Positions 35,240-44,189 of a stretch of DNA of 64,000 nucleotides are shown piece after piece. How positions within the stretch are numbered: position 1 is the first letter of the stretch; every line of letters begins with the position of its first letter. The DNA comes from Erythrobacter sp. Alg231-14 (GTDB taxonomy: Bacteria; Pseudomonadota; Alphaproteobacteria; Sphingomonadales; Sphingomonadaceae): assembly GCF_900149685.1 (NCBI RefSeq), contig NZ_LT702999.1:1054001-1118000 (forward strand), written 5' to 3'. The notes beneath the pieces are model-generated. The model was not told the origin of the DNA. It was given only the letters and a program-made list of their open reading frames with translations, and did no database searches. The translations under genes were made by a program, and so were the position numbers.

Positions 35240-35767
35240 ATGGCTCTTTCACTTCACGAAGCATTCGTACCAAGCTGCATCCAAATTTTGAGCGGTGTTC
35301 GCGCTCAAGTTGATAAAACCGAAGCTTATGCCGCAGAGCACAACATCGATCCGAGCGAATTTTTTGAGGCGAAATTGGCCGATGATATGTGGCCCCTTCC
35401 CTTCCATGTTCGGTCCGTTTGGGTGCACTCCAAATCGGCTTTGGACCTTGCGCCCACGGGTGAGTTCAGCCCCGATTTCACCGACCTGCCCAAGGATTGG
35501 GACGCGATGCGCGCCATGATTGACGATGCTTTGGCCGCTTTGAACAATGCGAGCGCGGATAACCTTGAGAAAATTGCCGACGACCGCATGTTTTTCGTTC
35601 TGGGTGGCAAGAGATTGATGGAATTCACGGTTGCGAATTTCCTGCTCAGCTTCTCTCAGCCGAACTACTATTTCCACGCTACAACCTTTTACGACATCTT
35701 GCGGATGAAGGGCCTACCTCTGGTCAAACGCGATTACCTTTTTGCGCCGCGCATTATCGGGAGCTAA
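35240..35767 (+). CDS. DUF1993 family protein
   Basis: 175 residues. MALSLHEAFVPSCIQILSGVRAQVDKTEAYA and PLPFHVRSVWVHSKSALDL, then SQPNYYFHATTFYDILRMKGLPLVKRDYLF are typical of DUF1993, a helical family related in fold to DinB/YfiT proteins. The role is unknown. AGGGAG lies 10-15 bases before the ATG. The next gene begins two bases after the stop, so the two are probably cotranscribed, though they are unlikely to be functionally linked. Confidence 0.85.
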   Translation: MALSLHEAFVPSCIQILSGVRAQVDKTEAYAAEHNIDPSEFFEAKLADDMWPLPFHVRSVWVHSKSALDLAPTGEFSPDFTDLPKDWDAMRAMIDDALAALNNASADNLEKIADDRMFFVLGGKRLMEFTVANFLLSFSQPNYYFHATTFYDILRMKGLPLVKRDYLFAPRIIGS

Positions 35768-35769
35768 TT

Positions 35770-36699
35770 TTGCACAATTCCAAGACTTTTGCCGCCGGGA
35801 TCGCGGCGACATTGTTGGCCACCATGCCCAGCGCGGCTCACGCCGAATTGCCCGCTCCTGTGCGCGCATTGATTGACGCAGCGATCGCCGATGGAAACGA
35901 CGACACGGTGCGGGCGGTCATTGGATTGGCGCGGGATACCAATCCCGACGATGGAGCAGAGCTGGACACAATTCTGGCTGCGTATGAAACGCAACTTGCG
36001 GCCAACGCCGCCAGCGCAGCCGCCGCGCAAGAGGCAGAAATTCGCAATGCTGGCCTGTTCGACAATTGGAGTGGCAGCGGCGAATTGGGTGCGTTCAATT
36101 CCACGGGTAACGCGGAAAACACCGGGGTCACCGCGGCATTGGGCCTGACTCGCGAAGGCATCAATTGGCGGCACAAACTGCGGGCTCGCGCAGATTATCA
36201 ACGCAACAATGGCGTCACGACCAGCGAGCAGTTTCTCGCCGGATATGAGGCAAATTTGCTCATCAATGACCGGCTCTATGCCTTTGCGGCCGCTTTGTAC
36301 GAACGGGATCGATTCCAAGGGTTTTCGGGCCGCTATTCGGTATCTGGTGGTTTGGGATACCAAGTCATCGACGACGACAATATGTCCCTGTCGGCTCAGG
36401 CTGGTCCAGCCTATCGTCGTACCGAATTCGCCGATGGCACAAGCTCCAGTGACATTGCAGGCAACGCCAGCCTCGATTTCGATTGGCAAATAGCGGAAAA
36501 CATCGCCTTCACTCAGGATGCGAGCGCGTTTGTGCAATCGGGCAGCAGCACCCTTGTCTCTGCGACAGGGCTTCAGGCTGGCATCTCAAGCGATGTGTCT
36601 GTTCGGTTGTCCTACACTGTGGAGCACGACACAAACCCGCCGATTGGCGCTTTGAAAACCGACACGTTGAGCCGGATCACCATCATCTACGATTTCTAA
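35770..36699 (+). CDS. DUF481-type outer-membrane beta-barrel protein
   Basis: 309 residues from a TTG start with GGGAG six bases upstream. The signal peptide ends SAAHA. A helical Ala-rich segment follows (residues 30-90), then alternating beta strands such as WSGSGELGAFNSTGNAENTGVTAALGLTREGINWRHKLRARADYQ and DVSVRLSYTVEHDTNPPIG, ending in aromatic YDF. This is the DUF481 (YdiY-like) pattern of a small outer-membrane barrel. The role is unknown. Confidence 0.82.
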   Translation: MHNSKTFAAGIAATLLATMPSAAHAELPAPVRALIDAAIADGNDDTVRAVIGLARDTNPDDGAELDTILAAYETQLAANAASAAAAQEAEIRNAGLFDNWSGSGELGAFNSTGNAENTGVTAALGLTREGINWRHKLRARADYQRNNGVTTSEQFLAGYEANLLINDRLYAFAAALYERDRFQGFSGRYSVSGGLGYQVIDDDNMSLSAQAGPAYRRTEFADGTSSSDIAGNASLDFDWQIAENIAFTQDASAFVQSGSSTLVSATGLQAGISSDVSVRLSYTVEHDTNPPIGALKTDTLSRITIIYDF

Positions 36700-36722
36700 T
36701 CTTCTGCCGGAACGGTGGCGGG

Positions 36723-37409
36723 TTAGGCTCGAACCTTCCGGCCAAACCAGATGACGTGATGCGCGCCTTTGTTGTTAGGCCGTGACCTCACATTGCGCTC
36801 TTCCACATCCAGACCGGATTCTTTCATCCGGCGGCGAAAGCCGGGGTCGGGCGCGGCAGACCATACCGATACAATGCCACCCGGTTTCAACGCATCGCGC
36901 GCCTTACCCATACCGGTGCGAGAATAGATCCGGTTGTTGTCCGCTCGCACCATTCCATCTGGGCCATTATCAACGTCGAGCAGAATGGCATCGAATTTTT
37001 CGCATGTTCCGTCATTCGCATCGTCAATCAAAGCGGCGACATCGCAAATCTTGAGATCCAGCCTGGGATCAGAAAGCGTGTCCCCGGTCAGTTGTGCCAT
37101 TGGCCCCTCTGCCCATTCCACGATCTTTTCCGAAATTTCGGCCACAACCGCTTCGCTTTTCTCGTTGAGCCGAGCCAGCGCTGCGCGAAGGGTGAAGCCC
37201 ATGCCGTACCCACCAATCAGAATGCGCGGGTTTTCCACGTCCAAACGATCGAGCGTCAATTCCGCCAATTGCTCCTCAGAGAAACGCATGCGCGTACTCA
37301 TCAACTCATTGTACCCCAGAACGATCATAAAATCGCGACCATGGGAATACAGTTCAAGCGTTTCGCCATCTTGGATTGTGACGGTGTCGAGAAGTTCGCG
37401 TTTGAGCAT
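36723..37409 (-). CDS. Spermidine-synthase-like methyltransferase-fold protein
   Basis: 228 residues. LIGGYGMGFTLRAALA is the nucleotide-binding Gly-rich loop of the Rossmann fold, VVAEISEKIVEWA follows strand 2, and FDAILLDVDNGPDGMV is the polyamine-synthase-like strand 4. The family in alphaproteobacteria is annotated as spermidine synthase, but the first conserved domain is short and the polyamine-site residues are not certain. It may use S-adenosylmethionine or its decarboxylated form. It is downstream of pnp on the same strand, behind a terminator. Confidence 0.75.
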   Translation of the reverse strand: MLKRELLDTVTIQDGETLELYSHGRDFMIVLGYNELMSTRMRFSEEQLAELTLDRLDVENPRILIGGYGMGFTLRAALARLNEKSEAVVAEISEKIVEWAEGPMAQLTGDTLSDPRLDLKICDVAALIDDANDGTCEKFDAILLDVDNGPDGMVRADNNRIYSRTGMGKARDALKPGGIVSVWSAAPDPGFRRRMKESGLDVEERNVRSRPNNKGAHHVIWFGRKVRA

Positions 37410-37446
37410 GATGAGCGCCTAGCGCCACTCTGGGCGCAATAGAAAC

Positions 37447-37484
37447 AAAAAAGGCCGCCCGGAATTCTCCGAGCGGCCTTTTTT
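37447..37484 (-). terminator. Bidirectional-looking terminator after pnp
   Basis: GGCCGC and GCGGCC form the outer stem with a further CCGG/CCG pairing inside. It is flanked by A-runs on the left and T-runs on the right, so it can end transcription on either strand. It lies just past the pnp stop. Confidence 0.85.
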
Positions 37485-37501
37485 CGTCTGGTTAAAGGAG
37501 A

Positions 37502-39793
37502 TTAGTCCTTCAGGAAGTCTGGCAGACCGGCTGGACCACCGTCATTGCCGGAACCGCCATTGTCGCCGCCTTTATCGCCGCCGCGACCACCACGGTCACC
37601 GCCACGACCACGGCCGCCGCCACGTGGGCCACGACGGTCGCCACGATCACCACGCGGTTTGTTTTCGCGTGGTGGACGTGTGTCTTCCAGCTCTTCGCCG
37701 GTTTCTTGATCAACGACGCGCATCGACAAACGAACTTTGCCGCGGTTGTCGATTTCGAGAACCTTGACCTTCACTTCTTGACCTTCGGAAACGACGTCGG
37801 TGACTTTCTCAACGCGCTCGTTCTTCATTTCGGAAACGTGGACGAGACCGTCTTTGCCACCCATGAAGTTCACGAATGCGCCGAAATCGACGATGTTCAC
37901 GACTTTGCCGTTGTAGATTTTGCCGACTTCGGCTTCTTCTACGATGCCTTCGATCCACTTTTTCGCGGCTTCGATTTCATCGGCATTTGAAGAGCTGATC
38001 TTGATCGTGCCTTCGTCGTCAATGTCGACTTTCGCGCCGGTTTCCGCAACGATTTCACGGATAACCTTGCCGCCTGTACCGATGATGTCGCGGATCTTCG
38101 ATTTGTCGATCTGCATCGTTTCGATACGTGGAGCATGCTTGGACACTTCGCCGCGCGATGCGCCAAGAGCTTCAGTCATTTTGCCAAGGATGTGCGCGCG
38201 GCCGGCTTTCGCCTGCTCAAGCGCCTGAGTCATGATTTCCTGCGTGATGCCGGCGACCTTGATGTCCATTTGAAGGCTGGTGATGCCTTCTTCGGAACCG
38301 GCCACCTTAAAGTCCATGTCGCCCAAGTGATCTTCATCACCCAAGATATCCGACAGAACGGTGAAATCTTCACCTTCAAGGATAAGGCCCATCGCAATGC
38401 CCGAAACCGGACGTTTCAACGGAACACCAGCATCCATCATCGACAATGAGCCACCGCAGACGGTCGCCATCGAAGACGAACCGTTCGATTCGGTGATGTC
38501 TGACAAAACACGGATCGTGTATGGGAAGTCTTCAACCGTCGGAAGCACAGGGTGCAACGCGCGGTATGCAAGCTTGCCATGCCCGGTTTCGCGGCGGCTG
38601 GTGAAGCCAAAGCGACCCACTTCGCCAACCGAATAGGGTGGGAAGTTATAGTGCAGCATGAAGTTGTTGTATGACAGGCCTTCAAGCCCATCGATCATTT
38701 GTTCAGCGTCTTTCGTGCCCAATGTGGTGGTGCAGATCGCCTGCGTTTCACCGCGTGTGAACAATGCCGAACCGTGCGTGCGTGGAAGCAATCCGACCAT
38801 TGCTTCGATCGGACGAACTTCGTCGGTCTTACGACCGTCGATGCGCTGACCATCCTTAAGGATAGCACCGCGAACAATCTCCGATTCCAACTTCTTGACG
38901 ACTTTTCCGGCCGTCATCTGCGTTTGACCGTCTTCGTCTGCAAACGCTTCTTTTGCTTTCGCGCGTGCAGCGTTCAACGCGTCTGAACGCGCCGATTTGT
39001 CGGTCATTTTGTATGCAGCAGCGATATCATCGCCGATCAAGCCTTTGAGCTTGTCTTTCATTGCCGAATTGTCGGCGGCCGCTGGGATTTCCCAAGGCTC
39101 TTTCGCCGCTTGTTCAGCCAGATCGATGATCGCACCGATAACCTTGCGGCTTTCGTCATGCGCAAACATGACCGCGCCGAGCATTTGCTCTTCGGTCAAT
39201 TCTTTGGCTTCGGATTCAACCATCATCACCGCGTCTTGCGTGGCGGCAACGACGAGATCGAGGTTCCCTTCATCACCGAGCGCGTCGGTGATTGTTGGGT
39301 TGAGAACGTATTCGCCTTCATTGTTGAAGCCGACGCGTGCGGCACCGATTGGGCCCATAAATGGCAGACCACTGATGGTCAGCGCTGCGGATGCTGCGAT
39401 CATCGCAACGATATCCGGTTCCGTCTCGCCATCATAAGAGAGGACCTGACAAATCACGTTGATTTCGTTGTAGAAACCTTCAGGGAAGAGCGGGCGACAT
39501 GGACGGTCAATCAAACGCGATGTCAGCGTTTCTTTTTCGGTCGCACGGCCTTCGCGCTTAAAGAAGCCGCCCGGGATCCGGCCAGCCGATGAGAATTTTT
39601 CTTGGTAGTGAACGGTGAGCGGGAAGAAGTCCTGCCCTTCGCGCACGGATTTGGCGGCGGTGACTGCGCATAGCACCACTGTTTCGCCATAGGTTGCCAA
39701 AACGGCGCCGTCTGCCTGACGGGCAATACGGCCTGTTTCCAGAGTGAGGGTTTTCCCGCCCCACTCCAGCGATACGGTTTTCGTGTCGAACAT
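37502..39793 (-). CDS. pnp: Polynucleotide phosphorylase
   Basis: 763 residues: two RNase PH domains with a helical domain between them, then KH (about 555-620) and S1 (about 625-695) domains. The second PH core has [34 protein letters not shown], and the KH motif is [15 protein letters not shown]. The enzyme degrades RNA 3'-5' with phosphate and joins the RNA degradosome. The tail after the S1 domain is a 60-residue Gly/Arg/Asp-rich RGG-like stretch ending PDFLKD. AAGGAAAA lies before the ATG. The gene is in the usual rpsO-pnp order, with a terminator after rpsO. Confidence 0.98.
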   Translation of the reverse strand: MFDTKTVSLEWGGKTLTLETGRIARQADGAVLATYGETVVLCAVTAAKSVREGQDFFPLTVHYQEKFSSAGRIPGGFFKREGRATEKETLTSRLIDRPCRPLFPEGFYNEINVICQVLSYDGETEPDIVAMIAASAALTISGLPFMGPIGAARVGFNNEGEYVLNPTITDALGDEGNLDLVVAATQDAVMMVESEAKELTEEQMLGAVMFAHDESRKVIGAIIDLAEQAAKEPWEIPAAADNSAMKDKLKGLIGDDIAAAYKMTDKSARSDALNAARAKAKEAFADEDGQTQMTAGKVVKKLESEIVRGAILKDGQRIDGRKTDEVRPIEAMVGLLPRTHGSALFTRGETQAICTTTLGTKDAEQMIDGLEGLSYNNFMLHYNFPPYSVGEVGRFGFTSRRETGHGKLAYRALHPVLPTVEDFPYTIRVLSDITESNGSSSMATVCGGSLSMMDAGVPLKRPVSGIAMGLILEGEDFTVLSDILGDEDHLGDMDFKVAGSEEGITSLQMDIKVAGITQEIMTQALEQAKAGRAHILGKMTEALGASRGEVSKHAPRIETMQIDKSKIRDIIGTGGKVIREIVAETGAKVDIDDEGTIKISSSNADEIEAAKKWIEGIVEEAEVGKIYNGKVVNIVDFGAFVNFMGGKDGLVHVSEMKNERVEKVTDVVSEGQEVKVKVLEIDNRGKVRLSMRVVDQETGEELEDTRPPRENKPRGDRGDRRGPRGGGRGRGGDRGGRGGDKGGDNGGSGNDGGPAGLPDFLKD

Positions 39794-39972
39794 TGATTTT
39801 CCTTTTGAACCCGCGCCGCCACATTGCGTGCACGGGGCCTACTTTGTCCGGGGATGCCGTCCCGGTCCGGTTTGGGGCTTTAAACTGTGCCCCAAAGACA
39901 AGCATCGCCGAATTGCGATGCGCGCCTCTCTTACCAAAAGAGCGCCGCCTTTGCGAACGCTCCCCTAATGCG

Positions 39973-40000
39973 AAAAAGGCGACCCGTTGGAGCCGCCTTT
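39973..40000 (-). terminator. Terminator between rpsO and pnp
   Basis: On the minus strand AGGCG...CGCCT forms a stem followed by TTTTT, 10 bp past the rpsO stop. Partial read-through to pnp is likely, as in other rpsO-pnp pairs. The rest of the gap up to the pnp start at 39793 shows no gene. Confidence 0.8.
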
Positions 40001-40010
40001 CCCGAAACTC

Positions 40011-40280
40011 TTACTTACGCAGACCCAGTTTTTGGATCAATGCATTGTACCGCTCAACATCCTTACTCTTGAGGTAGGAGAGCAGCTTGCGGCGCTTGTT
40101 GACCATCATAAGAAGGCCGCGACGCGAATGATTGTCTTTGTGGTTGCCCTTAAAGTGGTCGGTGAGGTTGCGGATACGCTGTGTCAGGATCGCAACTTGG
40201 ACCTCGGGGCTGCCCGTGTCGCCATCGGCACGGGAGTTGTCTTTGATGATTTCGGCTTTTTGTTCGGGTGAAATCGACAT
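40011..40280 (-). CDS. rpsO: 30S ribosomal protein S15
   Basis: 89 residues, the standard length. [30 protein letters not shown], then [30 protein letters not shown] and the end [12 protein letters not shown] are characteristic. S15 binds 16S rRNA in the platform and starts its assembly. The gene follows truB by 12 bases and precedes pnp, the common order. Confidence 0.98.
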   Translation of the reverse strand: MSISPEQKAEIIKDNSRADGDTGSPEVQVAILTQRIRNLTDHFKGNHKDNHSRRGLLMMVNKRRKLLSYLKSKDVERYNALIQKLGLRK

Positions 40281-40292
40281 TGTATTTTCTTT

Positions 40293-41249
40293 CTACTCAG
40301 CGACATCGGGTAGGTTAAAGCCCCGCACGATTTTCGTCGCGCCATCCGATATTTCCACCAGCGCTACGGGAGCATTGTCCAGCATCGCACAGTAAAGCCC
40401 GGATGGTTGGGGCAATTCAGACAGGACCCGGCCCTCTCGAACCGCCTGCGCGTCTGTCTGATTGAGGTTGAGGGCCGGGATGTCGTCCAGCCCCGCCTCT
40501 AACGGCAGGAGTAGGTCTTTCAATGGCGCGCCACTAGACACTTCGTTCAATTTGTCCAGCGAAATCGCATCCGATTGTAAGAATGGTCCCGCTTTTGTCC
40601 GTCGCAAATAAATGACATGCCCGCACGTCCCAAGGGCTCTGGCGATATCGCGCGCAAGACTGCGGATATAGGTTCCTTTTGAGACATGCGCTCTCAGCGT
40701 GATTTCATCCGCCTCTTGCACTCCTCCGACAACCGCCAAAGCGTGGATTGTGACGGCGCGCGTCTTTAACTCCACCACCTCCCCGGCGCGGGCCAAATCG
40801 TATGCGCGTTTGCCATCAACTTTTAGTGCAGAATATGCCGGTGGCACCTGATCAATGGGGCCAGTGAACTGCGGCAAAATAGCAAGGATCTGGTCGAGTT
40901 CGGGACGCACATCGCTCGTGTCAGTCACCGCGCCTTGCGTGTCCAAAGTGTCGGTTTCCTCGCCAAACCGCACCGTGAATTCGTATATCTTGCTGGCATC
41001 AAGCATCCGCCCGGCCAGCTTCGTGGCCTCACCCAATGCAATGGGCAAAACCCCCTCAGCCAGCGGGTCCAGAGTACCACCATGGCCGACTTTCGTCTTC
41101 GCATAGCCGCCTTCGCGCAGGTTGCGCTTTACCGCCCCAACCGCCTGAGTTGAGCCAAGAGTGCGCGGCTTATCCAAAATGATCCAGCCATTTGGACCAG
41201 GCTTCTTAGCCATGCGTTCATCGGAACTGGGTTTTTTCACATCAGACAT
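40293..41249 (-). CDS. truB: tRNA pseudouridine(55) synthase
   Basis: 318 residues. GWIILDKPRTLGSTQAVGAVKR and GHGGTLDPLAEGVLPIALGEATKL contain the catalytic Asp of the GTLDP motif. VPPAYSALKVDGKRAYDLAR and GTYIRSLARDIARALGTCGH are also family features. It makes pseudouridine 55 in the T loop of tRNAs. GAGGG lies before the ATG. It heads the truB-rpsO-pnp unit; its usual neighbour rbfA is 5.3 kb away. Confidence 0.97.
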   Translation of the reverse strand: MSDVKKPSSDERMAKKPGPNGWIILDKPRTLGSTQAVGAVKRNLREGGYAKTKVGHGGTLDPLAEGVLPIALGEATKLAGRMLDASKIYEFTVRFGEETDTLDTQGAVTDTSDVRPELDQILAILPQFTGPIDQVPPAYSALKVDGKRAYDLARAGEVVELKTRAVTIHALAVVGGVQEADEITLRAHVSKGTYIRSLARDIARALGTCGHVIYLRRTKAGPFLQSDAISLDKLNEVSSGAPLKDLLLPLEAGLDDIPALNLNQTDAQAVREGRVLSELPQPSGLYCAMLDNAPVALVEISDGATKIVRGFNLPDVAE

Positions 41250-41299
41250 GGTCGCCCTCTAGCCAAACGCCCGACAAATCGCCAATCGTCTCTCTTAAT

Positions 41300-42808
41300 A
41301 TGGAAAACGAATTTGATCTCCTGGTTATTGGCGGCGGTATTAACGGCGCCGGGATTGCGCGCGATGCAGCAGGCCGCGGCCTCAAAGTGTGTCTCGTTGA
41401 GAAAGACGATCTGGCCGGTCACACGTCCAGTTCATCGACAAAGCTGGTACACGGTGGCCTGCGATATCTAGAACATTTTGAATTTCGTTTGGTCCGCGAA
41501 AGCCTGATCGAGCGGGAGCGATTGCTTGCGATTGCGCCGCATATCATTTGGCCGCTTCGGTTTGTTCTCCCCCATGATAAGGGCCTGCGTCCCAAATGGA
41601 TGCTGCGATTGGGATTGTTCCTTTACGACAATCTTGGTGGGCGCAAATTGCTCCCCGCCACGCGGAACGTGAATCTGCGCAACGCGCCGCATGGTGATTT
41701 TCTTCAGGATCGCCTGACACGCGGTTTTGAATATTCCGATTGCTGGGTCGAAGATTCGCGGCTTGTGGTGCTTAACTGTATGGATGCAAAAGCGCGCGGC
41801 GCCGATATCCGCACCCGTACGGAATGCACCGGATTGGAACGTCGCGCCGATGCATGGGTTGCGCAACTTCGCGATGAAACCGGCGAAACAAAATCAATCT
41901 TCGCAAAGAATGTAGTCAACGCCGCCGGCCCATGGGTGGACACCGTTTTGGGTCGAGCATTGCCCGAAGAGGCGCATCAGAACCTGCGTCTGGTGAAAGG
42001 CAGCCATCTGATTTTCCCACGCCTGTTCGAAGGGGATCATTGCTACATTTTCCAAAACCGCGACGACCGAATTATCTTTGCCATTCCCTATGAGGGCAAT
42101 TTCACTCTGGTCGGAACCACCGATCAATTGTTTACAGGCGATCCGTCCGGGATCGACATCAGTCCGGAAGAAGCAGCCTATATTTGCGACGCGGCGAACG
42201 AATATTTGCGCACCAGTGTTTCCCCGGATCAGGCGGTCGCATCTTATGCAGGGGTTCGGCCCCTCTACGAAAACAACGCGGCGTCCAATTCAACCGTCAC
42301 CCGCGATTACCAATTCGAAGTGGAGCAATCGGATGACGGTTCCGGCCCGAAATTGCTTTCAATCTTTGGCGGGAAATTGACCACATATCGCAAGCTGGCC
42401 GAACACGCGCTCAAAGAACTGGGCTTCGGTGGCGATTCTTGGACTGCGGACACCGCCCTTCCCGGCGGTGATTTTCCTGTCATCGACGCGGAAAAACGCC
42501 TCTCTGAATTGCAGAAGCGTTATGACTGGTTTCCTGCCGATGGCATTGGCCGGTTGTTCCGCGCCTATGGCACCGGCGTGCCTCATATATTGGGCGGAGC
42601 AAAGGCCACCGATCAATTGGGTAAACATTTTGGCGGCAATCTTTACGAAGCCGAATTGGAATATCTGATCCGGTCAGAATTCGCGCGCAGTGCGGACGAC
42701 GTGTTGCTGCGACGGTCCAAATTCTATCTCCACCTTTCTGACGCCGAACAAGAATCGGTGCGCGATTGGTTTGACAAAACAGATTGGTCGCATCTCTTGG
42801 AAGAGTGA
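41300..42808 (+). CDS. glpD: Glycerol-3-phosphate dehydrogenase (FAD, aerobic)
   Basis: 502 residues. FDLLVIGGGINGAGIARDAAGRG is the FAD-binding motif, followed by SSSTKLVHGGLRYLEHFEFRLV, AAGPWVD, and YAGVRPLY, and by the GlpD C-terminal helical domain. It oxidises glycerol-3-phosphate to dihydroxyacetone phosphate at the inner membrane and reduces ubiquinone. No glpK, glpF or glpR is nearby, so it probably serves lipid-derived glycerol-3-phosphate. No clear Shine-Dalgarno precedes the ATG. Confidence 0.96.
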   Translation: MENEFDLLVIGGGINGAGIARDAAGRGLKVCLVEKDDLAGHTSSSSTKLVHGGLRYLEHFEFRLVRESLIERERLLAIAPHIIWPLRFVLPHDKGLRPKWMLRLGLFLYDNLGGRKLLPATRNVNLRNAPHGDFLQDRLTRGFEYSDCWVEDSRLVVLNCMDAKARGADIRTRTECTGLERRADAWVAQLRDETGETKSIFAKNVVNAAGPWVDTVLGRALPEEAHQNLRLVKGSHLIFPRLFEGDHCYIFQNRDDRIIFAIPYEGNFTLVGTTDQLFTGDPSGIDISPEEAAYICDAANEYLRTSVSPDQAVASYAGVRPLYENNAASNSTVTRDYQFEVEQSDDGSGPKLLSIFGGKLTTYRKLAEHALKELGFGGDSWTADTALPGGDFPVIDAEKRLSELQKRYDWFPADGIGRLFRAYGTGVPHILGGAKATDQLGKHFGGNLYEAELEYLIRSEFARSADDVLLRRSKFYLHLSDAEQESVRDWFDKTDWSHLLEE

Positions 42809-42827
42809 CTGGAGTGAATGTCTGCCC

Positions 42828-43391
42828 CTACCCGGTCCATTCCTCTTTCAACAATCCAAAGGCGGCGGTGTCGCGGCGATATCCAGTCCAAGTGACCATA
42901 TTCTGGCGCAGCACGCCTTCGCTTTTTGCACCCAATTTTAGAACGGCGGCCATCGACCGTTTGTTGCGGGTGTCCACGCGAAATTCGACTTTCACAAAGC
43001 CACAGTCGAATGCGTGTTCGATCATCAATTTCTTCATGGTGCGATTGAACGCCCCGCCCCGAACCTTGGGGTGGATATAGGTACCGCCGATTTCAACAAC
43101 CGCGAACATTGTTGGCCGGATAAAACTGGTCATGCCGACAAGATCGCCGCTATTCGCATCGATTACCGCAAACATCACGAAATCGGGCGATGCGCGCATT
43201 ATAGCCAACGATGCGTCAAATCCGGCTTCTGCGAAATTGAGCGGATAGATTTGCCAGATATCGGGATCGGCCGCGCATGCTTTGCGCAAATGCGGCACAT
43301 GTTCGTCCTCAAACGGTTCTAGAAAGACGGAGCCTGCCTCCAACCGGACCAAAAGGTCGGCTGGTGGCAATTCCTTGGCGGGATCAACCAT
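42828..43391 (-). CDS. GNAT-family N-acetyltransferase
   Basis: 187 residues of RimJ/RimL-like type: YIHPKVRGGAFNRTMKKLMIEHAFDCGFVKVEFRVDTRNKRSMAAVLKLGAKSEGVLRQNMV contains the acetyl-CoA-binding segment and the N-RS--A--KLG motif. It would acetylate an amine or protein N-terminus. It overlaps the thymidine kinase gene by eight bases in the same direction. The target is unknown. Confidence 0.85.
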   Translation of the reverse strand: MVDPAKELPPADLLVRLEAGSVFLEPFEDEHVPHLRKACAADPDIWQIYPLNFAEAGFDASLAIMRASPDFVMFAVIDANSGDLVGMTSFIRPTMFAVVEIGGTYIHPKVRGGAFNRTMKKLMIEHAFDCGFVKVEFRVDTRNKRSMAAVLKLGAKSEGVLRQNMVTWTGYRRDTAAFGLLKEEWTG

Positions 43392-43959
43392 TCAGGGCCG
43401 CACTGAAATGTTTGCGGCACAACGCCAAATAGCGATCATTGCCGCCAATCTCGGTCTGCTCCCCTTCTTTGATCGCTTTGCCATCTTCGCCAACACGCAG
43501 GTTCATCGTCGCTTTGCGTCCACAATGGCAGACCGCCTTCAATTCAACCAACGCATCCGCGATGCCCAACAATGCTGCCGACCCGGGGAACAACGCCCCC
43601 TGAAAATCGGTGCGCAGGCCGTAGCATAGAACCGGGATCCCGATTTCATCGGCGACAGCCGCGACTTGCCAAACCTGTGCCTCAGTCAAAAACTGGGCCT
43701 CGTCGATCAACACGCAGTCGAGCGGCGTTACGGCATGCGCGGCGCGGATATCGTCCAAAATCTGTGTCTCTGGGCGATAAAGGTGCGCGCGCGCATCCAA
43801 GCCAATTCGGCTTCGAACCATGCCTTCGCTGCGCGTATCCAGCTCCGCCGTCCAAAGCATGGTCGCCATCCCGCGTTCACGATAGTTGAAATCCGCCTGC
43901 AACAGAGACGATGATTTTCCCGCATTCATGCTGGAATAATAAAAATAAAGCTTGGCCAT
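43384..43959 (-). CDS. tdk: Thymidine kinase
   Basis: 191 residues. The P-loop is YYSSMNAGKSSSLLQ (8-22), DCVLIDEAQFLTEAQVWQVA carries the Walker B and the catalytic Glu, and the zinc lasso has CHCGRKATMNLRV plus a second Cys near the C-terminus (LCRKH). The enzyme phosphorylates thymidine with ATP in the salvage pathway. The lasso is complete, which fits a type II thymidine kinase. Confidence 0.96.
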   Translation of the reverse strand: MAKLYFYYSSMNAGKSSSLLQADFNYRERGMATMLWTAELDTRSEGMVRSRIGLDARAHLYRPETQILDDIRAAHAVTPLDCVLIDEAQFLTEAQVWQVAAVADEIGIPVLCYGLRTDFQGALFPGSAALLGIADALVELKAVCHCGRKATMNLRVGEDGKAIKEGEQTEIGGNDRYLALCRKHFSAALNG

Positions 43960-44189
43960 TCCGCGATATTAAGCCGCCGTGCGATGGAAATGAAAGGGTG
44001 CTGGATGCGCACCCTGTTGATGAGACCGATCGATTGGCACAAGGTCACACCGGTCCGAACCAATCGCGTGACCAACGTATGAACCCGCGAATGAACCGGC
44101 GAATGATTAATCCCTGTGACAGCCGCGATCCGCAATGCTAGCCAGATACCGAACACACAAAACCAAAGACAACGAACAGGGACGACATT

